From Lepiota brunneoincarnata (lineage: Eukaryota > Basidiomycota > Agaricomycetes > Agaricales > Agaricaceae): a DNA stretch of 64,000 nucleotides. Below the pieces are notes generated by a model. It was not told the DNA's origin. It saw nothing but the letters and a program-made list of their open reading frames with translations, and made no database searches. This document shows, piece by piece, positions 29,649-39,413 of the stretch. Positions within the stretch are counted from its first letter, which is position 1. The number at the start of each line of letters is the position of its first letter. The stretch lies in assembly GCA_023014365.1 (NCBI GenBank), contig JAEBUN010000037.1:62001-126000 (forward strand). Reading direction: 5' to 3'. The translations under genes were made by a program, and so were the position numbers.

Positions 29649-30767
29649 CATGGTGAATTTGCTGCCACCACTACCACACCCTATCACACTACTGCACATA
29701 TGTGTCACAGTAGTATCACAGTAATTTGGTGGTAATGTGCAGTAATGTGGTGGTAATGTATAGTAATGTAGCAGTAGTGTACAATAATATAGGTACAATA
29801 TACAGTAGTATAGTGACTATTTATTGGCTAAACTAACCACTCCTACATGACATACCTCAGGGAAATGTCAGAAACTCGGATCAAAAGCCCTTGGATTGAC
29901 AATATCCCCTCCTCCTGACTTGAATTCATCCCCTCTCTATTCCTTGGTAATTAATCTGGGCATGCCCTGAGAATATTGAAGGACTGTAGGATATTCTAGA
30001 TGAGCAGTAGCTAGCAATTTCCATTATTCTTGTATTCCTTCATCCTCATATTTCTCCCCTCTACACTTCTTTCTTTAATATTTCTAGAGCATACATGAGC
30101 TCCACTATCACCAGAGTGTAAATACCCTATGTATTTTGTAGGGACCTTATTTAATTCACCAAGCTTAACCCATATTTGAAGTCTTCTCTCCCTCTTTCTC
30201 TCTTTTGCTCTATTTCTCTTTCCCTGCCTTGTTTTGCCTTGCCTCAACATCCCTGCCATTGGAGATCACTCATCTGACATCCCTTTATCATCCCAAGTCA
30301 TCTCAAGTCCACGTGTTGAGTGGTTTTCATTAAATTGCTCAATTTCGTCATATTTTCACTACTATACCTACATAAATTGGGTAGAAGCCTCAACAACAGA
30401 CAGACATTGTGATGCTTGCATATCTAAACCCCCAAACACCTCACCTATTACCCTTTCAGTTCAGAAACCCTGGCAGTAGTGTTACAGTAGTGTACTGTAC
30501 CCTGGCAGCAGTGTGGTGGCAGTATACAGTAGTGTCACAGTAGCATGCCATAACCCTGGCTGTAGTGTGTGGGTAGGATACAGTATTCCTGGCAGTTATG
30601 TATAATAATATGTGGCAGGCCATTAAACCATGGTATTGGAGTAACAATAAGTGCTTATTAGCAGGTATTAACATTGATCATAAGTATATAAAGTCTATAG
30701 TATTAATGTAAGGTGGCAGTAGTGGGCAGTAGGTGGCAGTACCACATGTGGCAAATTCTTAAGGCCT
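29649..30767. mobile_element. 1.1 kb non-coding insertion with CAGTAGTG-type subterminal repeats
   Basis: The direct repeat GGCTCTGTTGGGG (13 bp) lies at 29,636-29,648 and 30,768-30,780, and the gag protein of gypsy B reads through once the insert is removed. The ends share GAATTTGC in inverted orientation. Both flanking 150-290 bp are full of imperfect CAGTAGTG/GTGGTGGCAGT units; the middle is unrelated and has no credible ORF. The layout suggests a non-autonomous DNA element. A small relative lies at 35,476-35,571. Confidence 0.65.
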
Positions 30768-31272
30768 GGCTCTGTTGGGGTTTCATGGAGGTCAAGGTGG
30801 AGGGTTGGTTCTCATGCCAGAGAATTGGTGTGAAGGTGGAGGTATGTGGCATTGGGCCACAAAGTGGTCAGCAGAGCTGCATTGGAAGCATTTCTGGTCT
30901 TGGTAATTTTGGTATTGCTAGGGTGAGACCACAGCATCTATTTCAAGAGTGTCTTCTTGTTCTTGATGTTTGGGGTTTTTGAAATTGAGATAATTGTCAT
31001 AGGGTTCTGGATTCTCTTGATAGTTGTGGGAGAGATAGTCTATCTCCATTGCATTGGGGTCTCAGTGGGCTTGTTGTTGTTGTACGCTGGTGTTGCAGTA
31101 GTAGTTGGCATAAGGGGATGGATTGTATTGTTGTTTGGGACATGGTGCAAACCTTGAGGTGAATCAGTTGTTTTGGGGTTGGAAGTGATTGTTTTGGAAT
31201 CTTGGCATTCTGTATAACACAGAAGCTCATCAGAGATTGTTGTCAAGCTGGTTGGCTTGGGTATACCATTCT

Positions 31273-31605
31273 TGTAAGGGGATTGGTGCCAGCATGCACC
31301 CCCCTTATGCAAGGCACATCTAGGGGCTTGTGGTGGTGGTGTCTGGGCTTGGCCTTTCTAGCCAATGCCCAATGCCCAAGCCTGGCCTCAGCCTTCGGTC
31401 ACCCCTGTCCCCAAGCCTGATCCATGTGTACAATTATCTTTACTGTTGTTGTATATTGTTTGTGCATGTTATGTCTGGTAGCCTACATAGTGTTTGGTTA
31501 CCCAATCTGTGCGCAGACCATTATTGTATATAAGTAACATAAGTGCTGATTACAATCATCACTTGATTATCAACTTGGTTCTGGCACCAATCTAATCCCC
31601 TGACA
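31273..31605 (+). repeat. Solo LTR of family C
   Basis: A 333-bp element starting TGTAAGGGGATTGGTGCCAG and ending CTGGCACCAATCTAATCCCCTGACA (last bases), so about 20 bases at the two ends are inverted copies. The target duplication ATTCT is at 31,268-31,272 and 31,606-31,610. A TATA-like TTGTATATAAGTAAC is present near 31,524. There is no internal region, so it is either a solo LTR or a small non-autonomous element. It lies inside gypsy B gag. Confidence 0.88.
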
Positions 31606-32763
31606 ATTCTTCTATAGTGGCAGGAGGTATTTCAGTGGAGTCTAGGTGCATTGTGATGTTTCAGTTGATTGCTTTTCAGTAGAGGTCTATGATTGCTCTA
31701 TCATCTGTAAGTCTGGAATGTCAGACCAATTCTTTGAATCATGCATTGAAGTTGTTTAATGGGAGGTTCCCTTGTTTCATGATTTGTAGTTGAGTATACA
31801 CATATGTGCTTTGATTGGCAGGTCAGAAGTCAGTTTGTAGTTGGGTGATGAAATCATCAAATGGTTTGGACATAAATACTTTGGGAGTGGCTGTTGAGAC
31901 ATTTATTCTTTCTTCATTGTATGAAGTGGCCCAGGCTTGGGCATTGCCATTTTACATTGTGGATAGCACAAATAGTGCTTTGGCTTTGTTAGTTGAATAG
32001 ATTGCATCATTGGCTTTGAGGTATATTTGGCATTGAAATGGCCAATCTTCAAATTTTGTGTGGTTGCTGTCAAAGACAGGCAGTTTGATTAATCCAAGTT
32101 CTCAGGACATTCTTGGTGGGCATGGGTTAGTTGTTGTGGTAGGGTTTGATGGTGGAGGTGATGGTGGAGCTTGAATAGCAAGTGGGGTTGGAGTTGGATT
32201 AGAAGTTGAAGGCAGATTGATAGGTGTTGTGATAGTGGGAGTTGGGTTTTGAGTGGGGTTAAAGCTTCCTGTGAAGGGATTTTGAGTGGGGATAGGTTTT
32301 TGTTGGGGCATTGGAGTTAGAGTTCTTGTGGTGTCTGTTATGCGTCCTTTTTGATAGGGAGGTGTGGCAATTTTGAATGGGGATGGGGAAAATTGTCCTG
32401 GAGTGGATAGTTGTTGATCTTCATTGTCTGAGTGCTTGGTAGGAGCAGCATATTTGCAAGGTATTGTGGATGGTTTATCAATCATGTTCAGCAACTGCAA
32501 GTAATATGAGGAATGAGTTGGTGATTATGTAGGAGGCAAATAGAATGTTGTTTCCATGGATGTGACAGTGGGAGCAGGGACAGATGAGGGTTTTGAGTTC
32601 AGGAAGAATAATGAAGTAAGCAGCAGCAGAGTTGGTTAGGACAATGAACACTATCAGCAGGACAGCCAGTTTGGGAGAGGATACAGCAGATACAGCAGCA
32701 GCAGAGGTACAGCAGAGGAGGACAGCAAGTAGGAAAGCCAGAGTGAGGAAGAGTACAGTGTTT

Positions 32764-33055
32764 TGTTATCTGGGTAAGGGATCATCACTTAGTGGCAATA
32801 CAACTTACTCTCTACAGGCATCTATACAGACTTATTCCCAGAGATATTCAGTTGCCAACTTGTGAGCGCAAACACTGGCAAAGGCTGGAGGACAAAGGCT
32901 AGTGTATAGAATGAACTACACTGTACTAGAGTACAATAGTAATTCTACTTGAGTTATATAAGTATCTACAGTGGCTGTGCTACTGTTATATTGGGGATTG
33001 GGGCTTGGGATCAAACCATTGGGGAAGTGTTCTATTTACAGGATATCTGATAACA
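32764..33055 (-). repeat. 5' LTR of gypsy B
   Basis: Partner of 19,589-19,879. It reads TGTTATC..GATAACA and is followed by CTATA, the second target-site copy. Confidence 0.92.
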
Positions 33056-33060
33056 CTATA

Positions 33061-34791
33061 CCTTTCCCAGTTCAATTTCTCTCTTCACCATCACCCTGGT
33101 CACAGTATGGGAAAGTCCAATGTCTTGTCCTGGAGGTCTGATCATGGCTCAGGAGCGCATGATAATGCTGACATTACACTTCTCCCAGCATCTCTCTCTG
33201 CAATATGGGCTGTTGAGGGGATTTCCCTCCAAGGGGAAGAGCAGGCCCTTCTCTGAGACATCCATTCTGGAAACTGAGGAGGCAAACAAGAGGAAACAGT
33301 GGCCAGGGCAGCCTGGGAACTCCAGAAGCCTGCAACACTCTCAGTGCACAGTGCCAAATGGTCCAAGCTAGATGGCTTGCTTCTTTTCCAAGGCAAGATA
33401 TATGTTCCAGATGATGCAATGCTCTGCCAACACATTGTAGCCCTTCACCATGACTCCCAGATTGGGGGGCATGCCGGCTGATGGAAAACTCTAGAACTGG
33501 TCTCCCAAAACTACTGATGGCCCAACATGTCTCACTACATTGGTCAGTATGTTTCTACATGCAACCTATGCCTCTGTACAAAACCAATCCAGAAACTCCC
33601 TGTTGGAAAACTTTACCCTCTCCCCATTCTGGAAGCTCGGTGGGATACCATCAGCATAGATTTTGTAGTAGAACTCCCAGAGTCCAATGGGTATGATGCT
33701 GTCATGACCATGGTCAACTCCATCTCCAAGCACACTCATTTCATCCCAACACACACCACACTTACAGCAGATGGAGCAGCATGGCTATTCCTCCATCATG
33801 TATGGAAACTGCATGGATTTCTGCAACAAGTGGTCTTGGATCAAGGCCCTCAGTTCATCATATCATTCACCAAGGAACTTTACTGCTTACTTGGAATCAA
33901 CAGTGCTTCTTCTACACCATGGCATCCCCAATCAGATGGACAGACAGAACAGGTCAACCAGGAACTGGACCAATACCTCTGGATTTTTGTCAATGAGTAG
34001 CAGAATGATTGGCATGACCTCCTCCCCCTAGCAGAATTCCAGCATAACAACCACATCCATGCCTCCACCCAACACTTACCATTTGTCCTAGACACTGGCC
34101 AGAACCCAAGAATGGGGTTTGAACCTCACCAATGACCATTGCAGCTGGAAACAGTCAACAAGTTCAAATCCTGGATGGAATCAGCATTGGAGGCAAGATC
34201 AGCACTTGCAAAGTCCAAAGACAATATGGCAAGGTACTACAACCAATGGCAAACCCCAACTCCAGAGTTCAAACCCAGAGATAAAATCTTTCTGGATGTG
34301 TTGGATATACAAACCACACAACCATCCAAGAAACTCTCACATTGCCAATTAGGACCTTACACAATTGACAAACAGGTCAGCCCCAACACATACCGACTGA
34401 AGTTGCCAAAATCCATGAGACACCTTCATTTGGTTTCAATGTGGTAAAGCTCACACCTGCTCCCATTGACCCTATTCCTGGGCACCATCCCAAGCCACCA
34501 CCAACACCCATCATCATTGAGGATGAAGAAGAGTGGGAAGTTGAGGAAATTCTAGACAGCCACATCCACCAGAGGAGACTCCAGTTCCTAGTAAAATGGA
34601 AAGATTTTGGGATCAAAGAAAACTCCTGGGAATTGGCCAAGGACATCCATGCCCCCAACTGCATAACAGAATTCTATCAACAACACCTGGGAGCTCCAAG
34701 ACAGATCAGAAGTCTTGCATTTGGCTCAATCCCTTTCCATACCCTTGACCCACCCATTGTGCCAAGTCATCACAACCTTGAAGGGGGGTAG
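33061..34791 (+). pseudogene. Gypsy A integrase and chromodomain (decayed)
   Basis: It continues gypsy A after the B insertion: the end of RNase H (SQFNFSLHHHPGHSMGKSN), a linker, the H2C2 domain (about 33,430-33,580, ALHHDSQIGGHAG..CNLCLC) and the integrase core with FVVELPESNGYDAVM, LDQGPQF and SDGQTEQVNQELDQ. The catalytic second Asp sits in VLDQGPQF. Stops occur at about 33,481, 33,514 and 33,998. From 34,441 a chromodomain is clear: EEWEVEEILDSHIHQRRLQF, then LVKWKDFGIKENSWE. The last codons run into the polypurine tract (GAAGGGGGGTAG) before the LTR. Confidence 0.85.
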
Positions 34792-34792
34792 G

Positions 34793-35270
34793 TGTAAGGG
34801 GAACTTCAGGTCACTGCTCACAACCTCAAATTCAAAGTTCCAACTCCCAGACTCCCAGTACTTGGAAATCCAGGCCCTGCCTCTCTGTATTCAGAAACCC
34901 GATTCCCAACCTCCCTATGCTTGGAAATCTGACTTCCAGCCCTCTTGCATCCAGAAATCTCATCCCCAGCCTCCTTGGGTCCGGAATTCAGTCTCCCAGC
35001 ACTCCAGTGCTTGGAGTTCCCTCCTACACCCCTCCGATGCAGATGCAAACCCTTACTGGCACATGCAACCCTGTCCCAAGCCCATTCCTGGCTATACTCA
35101 GTATAGACATCCCTGACACCTCACGGCCATTTATATAGAGTAGATTACTTAACTCAGACCTTACACCAAGTAGTATAAGTAGTGTAGGTGAGCTCAGGGA
35201 AACCTTACTCAATTCTCTAAGGTTTCCCCCTGCTCAGTCGATGCAATGTGACAACCAGGTTGCCCTTACA
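34793..35270 (+). repeat. 3' LTR of gypsy A
   Basis: A 478-bp repeat starting TGTAAGGGGAACTTC and ending GGTTGCCCTTACA, with CCCTTACA the inverse of the first eight bases. TTTATATAGAG (about 35,130) is a possible TATA box. The inverted solo copy at 20,419-23,113 has the same length. CA/CT-rich imperfect repeats (CCAGCCTCC..) fill its first half. Confidence 0.9.
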
Positions 35271-35475
35271 CTATTCCCCTTTGTCACTGGTTGAGTTACT
35301 GTTATTTGTCTATTAAACTTTGTAACCTTTTCTCTAGCTTGTCTATGCCACTGGTTGAGCCACTGCCATTTGGCCTTTGTGGGTTGCTTGGGGCCTGAAA
35401 CCTGCTTGGAATACAGGCCAGGCCTTTTACAAGGGTTTAGGGCAGGCCTTGGCCAGCTTGGGCCCAGGCTCAATT

Positions 35476-35571
35476 TTTGCCACATTACTGCACATTACCA
35501 CACATTACCACCACTTTACTATGACACTAGTGCAGTAGAGTGCAGTAGTGGTGGCAGTAAATTCACTACGC
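35476..35571. repeat. Small MITE-like element related to the 1.1 kb insertion
   Basis: About 96 bp between AATTTTTGCCACATTACTGC and the inverse-type end GTGGTGGCAGTAAATTCAC. The ends match those of 29,649-30,767 (GTGAATTTGCTGCCACC and GAATTTGCCACAT). The inside is imperfect GTGCAGTA and CACATTACC units. No clear target-site duplication. Confidence 0.5.
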
Positions 35572-36484
35572 CCCTCTGGCCCTGAGCAAGGCACTGACTT
35601 TCAGTGTGTATGATGACAAATCCATGTTCTTGCTGAGTATTCATAGTGCTGAATTCACTTGAGTGCAGAGCTACAAATGAGATGTAACCTTTTATGATCA
35701 GACCAACTAGGGACCTGGGGGGATATGGGAATTTTTGTCAGACAAAGTGAGGTGAGGATGGGTGCTTCTAACATAAGGAGAATGTGCATCCAGGATGTTC
35801 CTTTCCACCATGTAGGACACCAGGGCAATGAAGTGATGGTGGAGTTGGCAGGTAAATGGTGACTACCATCATGAACAGTACATGCACTTTACTGTGGGAG
35901 GGTATGTTGCCAAGTATACCATGAATCGTCCATTATGCGTGGGAATGCGAGAGTGACAATTTAGGGTGGTGAAAGGGGTGAAGGTTATCCCTTTATAGGT
36001 GCAGAGAGCAAGATGGGTGCTGCTGCTTTTCACAGCCTACAAGGCATGGACAAGTTGAGTTGAGGCACAAGGCGTAGTTATTGTTGGTTAAGCTTAGGAT
36101 GAGAACACTCAAAGACTAGTTCATTGTTAAATGTAGCATGCTGCACGGGTTCGCATGAGGTTTCATTTTTCCGAAAATAAAGGGGATGAAATTAGCATTT
36201 GGAAGTTCAACTATCATCATACGTATGTGAAGGGTCATTCGAGCTTGTGCGGAAGTCGCCGTGATCTGCCCTCGCCCAATTTCCCCAAAGGAAAATTGGG
36301 GACTTTATAACAGAGATACCATTAAATTCTTCTCCAAAAAAAAGAAGGGCCCAGCCTAACAGGTACGGATCTCCCTCTTTATCGATTTGACTCGCGCAAG
36401 GCTACCACATCCGCAGTCTTTCAAGGGGTAAAACACACCTTATCGAGTCAGCCGACCCTAATCGACAGTTCCACAACATAGATC
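35572..36484. other. Non-coding boundary between transposon nest and gene island
   Basis: No ORF or repeat could be supported. The text changes from low-complexity AT/GA-rich repeat sequence to more mixed sequence near 36,150. No TSD or LTR end was found apart from the A LTR end at 35,270. Confidence 0.5.
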
Positions 36485-37480
36485 ATGGGAGACAAGATGA
36501 GCATCATCGGACAGGAAATCTTGGCATCGACAACTATGCACAACAGTGCTGGAAATTCTGTTCGCTATCCTCCACCAGAATGTCAGCCCGAGACTCGCGC
36601 CAAGCTGACTTACAAAGTATCAAGGTATGGATGGACGAAAGAGATTCAGGTCAATCATGGAAGATGGTCTGGCTTTACGGATTTGCTGGGGCTGGAAAAT
36701 CTACCGTCGTATAGAGACTATCGCGGATTACTGCGCTGAACTTGATCGATGGGCGGCCGTGTTCTTTTTCTCGGGGCCCGACGAGCGGAACGATCCCAAT
36801 AGGGTCTTCGTCACCATCGCATACCCAGTACAAGCAACATATTAGCCGACTCCTGCCCGATGAACATAACCCCCTCAAAGATGCTCCGCACATCCAGTTC
36901 AAGCGATGTATCATTGAATATTGAACCCTCGGCTCCTTATTATGGCCCTAGCGAAGCTCGTCCTGTTTCTTCATTCCCTTTTTTGGGTGCGTTCAGAAGC
37001 GCCACCCTGGACAGGTTGCATCAAGGCGCTGCAGTATCTGTGGGTCCCATTCCTAAAGCTGAGGAGTCTTTGAATGACGTGCCATAGCCGATGTTCCCCT
37101 CTTCTTACCGTCAGCGAAAACGCCAGGACAACCTGGAGGTGTTATGAGACTAGATTTATCAGCTCTCTCCTGTCAATGGCGCTGATTCCATGTGGTTCTG
37201 TGCCAGGAGATCCTTGCCCGGGTGGTGGTCGGCGGGTACGCGGTAGGATAGCCTCGGGTACGAAAGGGGCTGTCTACCATCATGATGGTTCAACGGAACT
37301 TTGAAGCGTTCGACGGGTTTCCGGGCATGCTGTGGCGCGCAGATAAAGAGTTCTTCAGGCGAAAGAAAAACAACAAGTTCGCACAAGTTCATCACAATCT
37401 CACGAAAGGTGGCCATTACCTATGTAGCCCCTTGTCCACCTCTACACCAGCATGCGGTGAAAGTCTATTAGGAAAAGTAT
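36485..37480 (+). pseudogene. NACHT-type P-loop NTPase fragment (broken)
   Basis: The start of the typical basidiomycete NACHT region is seen: HNSAGNSVRYPPPECQPETR near 36,540, then a Walker A motif, WLYGFAGAGKSTVV, at 36,669-36,710, at once followed by a TAG. The next conserved block, IADYCAELDR..FFFSGPDERNDPNRVFVTIAY, is in another frame (about 36,715-36,830), and the block ISRLLPDEHNPLKDAPHIQF in a third (about 36,840-36,905). Only poor coding text follows. NACHT proteins are fungal NLR-type receptors acting in non-self recognition and programmed cell death. This copy lacks the rest of the NTPase and any repeat domain and cannot work. Confidence 0.65.
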
Positions 37481-37528
37481 AAAAAGTGGTTGGGGGGCTG
37501 GTAGTGAGTCTACAAGCTAACCCTATTT

Positions 37529-38323
37529 CTATCCATATTTCTTTTGCCGTTCTCTGGTCGGCTTTTGTGATCGTACATCACTGGCCGTCTGCCCTTGGTG
37601 GGGCCCATTGATCATGGGGACGGTGGGGAGAGTGATCGTACTAAAAGCGAGGAGGGTGGGGGGAGTGATCGTGGGGGGAGGTACACCGCTTCTGCTGCTG
37701 CTGCTGCTGCTGGAGGATGCAAGTGGGACCAGCTGCTGGGACGGCCGGTTGTTCCCCGCATGGGCTGTCTTGATCGGGGGTGGTTTTGAGCGTACACCAA
37801 TGTCCCTCTGCCCCCGGTTGGGCATGTCAGGCCTAGGGGAAGTTCCACTGCTGGTGCTGCTGCTGCTGCTGGGGAGTGCAAGTTGGTCCGGCTGCTGAGG
37901 CGGCCAGTTGTTCCCTGTGTTTGCCGTCCTGGCCGGGGGTGGTCTTGACCGTGCAGTAGCGCTCCTCTGCTTTCGCTTGGGCCTGTCAGGCTTGGGGGGA
38001 GGTTCATTGCTGCTGCTGTTGTAGAAGGCAAATTGGGTTGGCTGCTGAGGCACCTGGACTTCCGACACTCTGATGCCCCTGGCTGACCGTGGTTGTGACT
38101 GCCGAGTATCGGCCATCGGCTTTCCGTTGGGTGCTTTTGGCTTGAGCAATGAGGATGGGGCCAGCTGCCCATGTGACCCCTGTATTGACTCTACCCTAGT
38201 GACCACCCCGAGCCCAAGCTCGAGCTCCGAAATCCTGGGGAGCGAACGCACGTCGTGTGTTCTGCTACGAGACATTGGCGCGAGAGTACTAGGATCATTT
38301 TTGTCTCCTGTTTTGTCCGCCAT
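37529..38323 (-). CDS. Ser/Pro-rich disordered repeat protein, function unknown
   Basis: A single open frame of 264 codons from ATG 38,323. After MADKTGDKND and a short mixed N-terminus there are two to three imperfect units of about 50 residues, each with a Gln/Pro start (PQQP.Q.A), a poly-Ser run, a Pro-rich part, a basic part (RPKRKQRS; NRGQRD) and a GNN turn (NTGNNWPPQQ; HAGNNRPSQQ). The end is basic (RERQKKYG). No known domain, signal peptide or membrane helix. Such proteins may be loosely constrained, and the frame could also reflect low-complexity DNA; the repeat structure at protein level argues for a gene. It lies between the NACHT remnant and EFM7. Confidence 0.45.
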   Translation of the reverse strand: MADKTGDKNDPSTLAPMSRSRTHDVRSLPRISELELGLGVVTRVESIQGSHGQLAPSSLLKPKAPNGKPMADTRQSQPRSARGIRVSEVQVPQQPTQFAFYNSSSNEPPPKPDRPKRKQRSATARSRPPPARTANTGNNWPPQQPDQLALPSSSSSTSSGTSPRPDMPNRGQRDIGVRSKPPPIKTAHAGNNRPSQQLVPLASSSSSSSSRSGVPPPTITPPTLLAFSTITLPTVPMINGPHQGQTASDVRSQKPTRERQKKYG

Positions 38324-39413
38324 ACGAGATGTTGTTGCCTGATCAGTAAATCAATGGGCGCAGAGAACATCAGGCGTACAAAACTACCTTTCAAAGGGCA
38401 AGGAGTTGTTGATTGGTACACCCACTGAGCGTAGAAGGCTGGGGTACAGAGCTCGGAAGAGAAGAGCGTGGTCTCTGCTCCGGACCTGATGCAGTGCCAA
38501 TGGAAGTGAGGGACTTAATGTACCCATCCATTGGTGGGTCTAAAGAAATGTTAGGGCTACTTGAACCGTGGCCACCCTATGATACGGTGGTCTTACACAA
38601 TAACGCTGGTAACACAATAATGGCTCCTGACAGCTCCCGACTCTTGTGGGGTGCTGTGTGGACAGAAAGACAAATTGGCTCCCGGCTGGAATGAATCAGA
38701 ATGGTCCCTATGAACGTCCTGTCGGACTGGAAAAAAGCTTGTCCAAACCTGGAAGTTCACACGCCTCTGGTGTGTCCAAACCGGATCCGGCCCCCGGCGG
38801 TCCTACTCTAGACTTTGGCCAAACTCCGCAGATTTGGAGCCTCTAAAAAATCGAAAAAATATCAGTGGCACTTGGCCTCTCGATCTCGGAGCCCGAGTGC
38901 CGCTGGTGTGTCCAAACCCTGGGATCCGGCTTGACAGCCGGGATTCCCCTCGTTTGTCCTAATTCCAGATCTGGCCTATAGGAGGATTGTCCGGGGTCCT
39001 CCCAACTCGCACAAAAGCCGACGGTTTACAACAATCGTATTTCGGATAAGTCTCCCGAACAGATGCGAGTGGGCGCTGGAGTATTTGTTAGGAGAAACAT
39101 AGAGAAACAAACATATAAAGACAGTAGGGAGTCACATCCGGCAAGGTTAGCTGGTTCGTTACACAAGAAGTGCACAAATGAAGATTTGAATGTATGATGA
39201 TAACCTCTTTGCGCAGACGTGGTATTACATGGATGATAGGAGCATTTTGTTGAAAGATCGAGGTATACGGGCATGCATAAAGATGCTGAAATACACCGTC
39301 GTAGGACAATGCTTGGACCTGACGGACGGAGGTTTTGAGAACTATGATATTATGTGTATCTGAAAGTGCAGATATCAGATATTGACGACATCAGAGTGGG
39401 CGCCATGCGTATT
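38324..39413. other. Intergenic region, no gene seen
   Basis: Frames present are short and without recognisable motifs. A repeated GGTGTGTCCAAACC..GGATCCGG text occurs at about 38,770-38,785 and 38,910-38,930, so a short local duplication may lie here. Confidence 0.4.

Larger units (their letters stand above)
29471..32500 (-). pseudogene. Gypsy B gag (decayed, split by two insertions)
   Basis: On the minus strand from 32,500: a Pro/Thr-rich N-terminus, then capsid-like sequence (LGLIKLPVFDSNHTKFEDWP near 32,100, frame broken by TAG/TAA codons) down to 31,606. There the family-C LTR (31,273-31,605) interrupts it. Gag resumes and shows a CCHC knuckle, CFQCSSADHFVAQC, near 30,890-30,850. A second insertion (29,649-30,767) follows, after which gag continues as NQTLNKNIPCKYSLAIAEV to 29,471. 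Removing the insertions gives a continuous protein at both joints. Confidence 0.75.
19589..33055 (-). mobile_element. Ty3/gypsy element B, inserted in gypsy A, itself split by four insertions
   Basis: A minus-strand gypsy element with LTRs at 19,589-19,879 and 32,764-33,055, both reading TGTTATC..GATAACA on the plus strand. The target-site duplication CTATA is at 19,584-19,588 and 33,056-33,060. Gag, protease, RT, RNase H, integrase and chromodomain all lie on the minus strand, going from 32,500 down to about 24,180. Insertions inside: an inverted family-A solo LTR (20,419-23,113), a Tc1 element (24,439-26,043), a 1.1 kb element (29,649-30,767) and a family-C solo LTR (31,273-31,605). The LTRs differ at about 20 positions by my count, nearly all transitions, so B is older than the copia element. 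Confidence 0.93.
12041..35270 (+). mobile_element. Ty3/gypsy element A, split by a copia element and by gypsy element B
   Basis: Three separated blocks join in order into one gypsy element. Gag and protease are at 12,041-13,115, RT and RNase H at 18,042-19,588, and the integrase to chromodomain plus 3' LTR at 33,061-35,270. The junctions are exact: the copia element has TSD CAAGT on both sides and gypsy B has CTATA on both sides. The protein continues across the B insertion (QACWS, then LYLSQFNFSLHHHPGHSMG). All coding parts are decayed. A full-length inverted solo LTR of the same family lies inside B (20,419-23,113). I did not find the 5' LTR. Confidence 0.85.
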
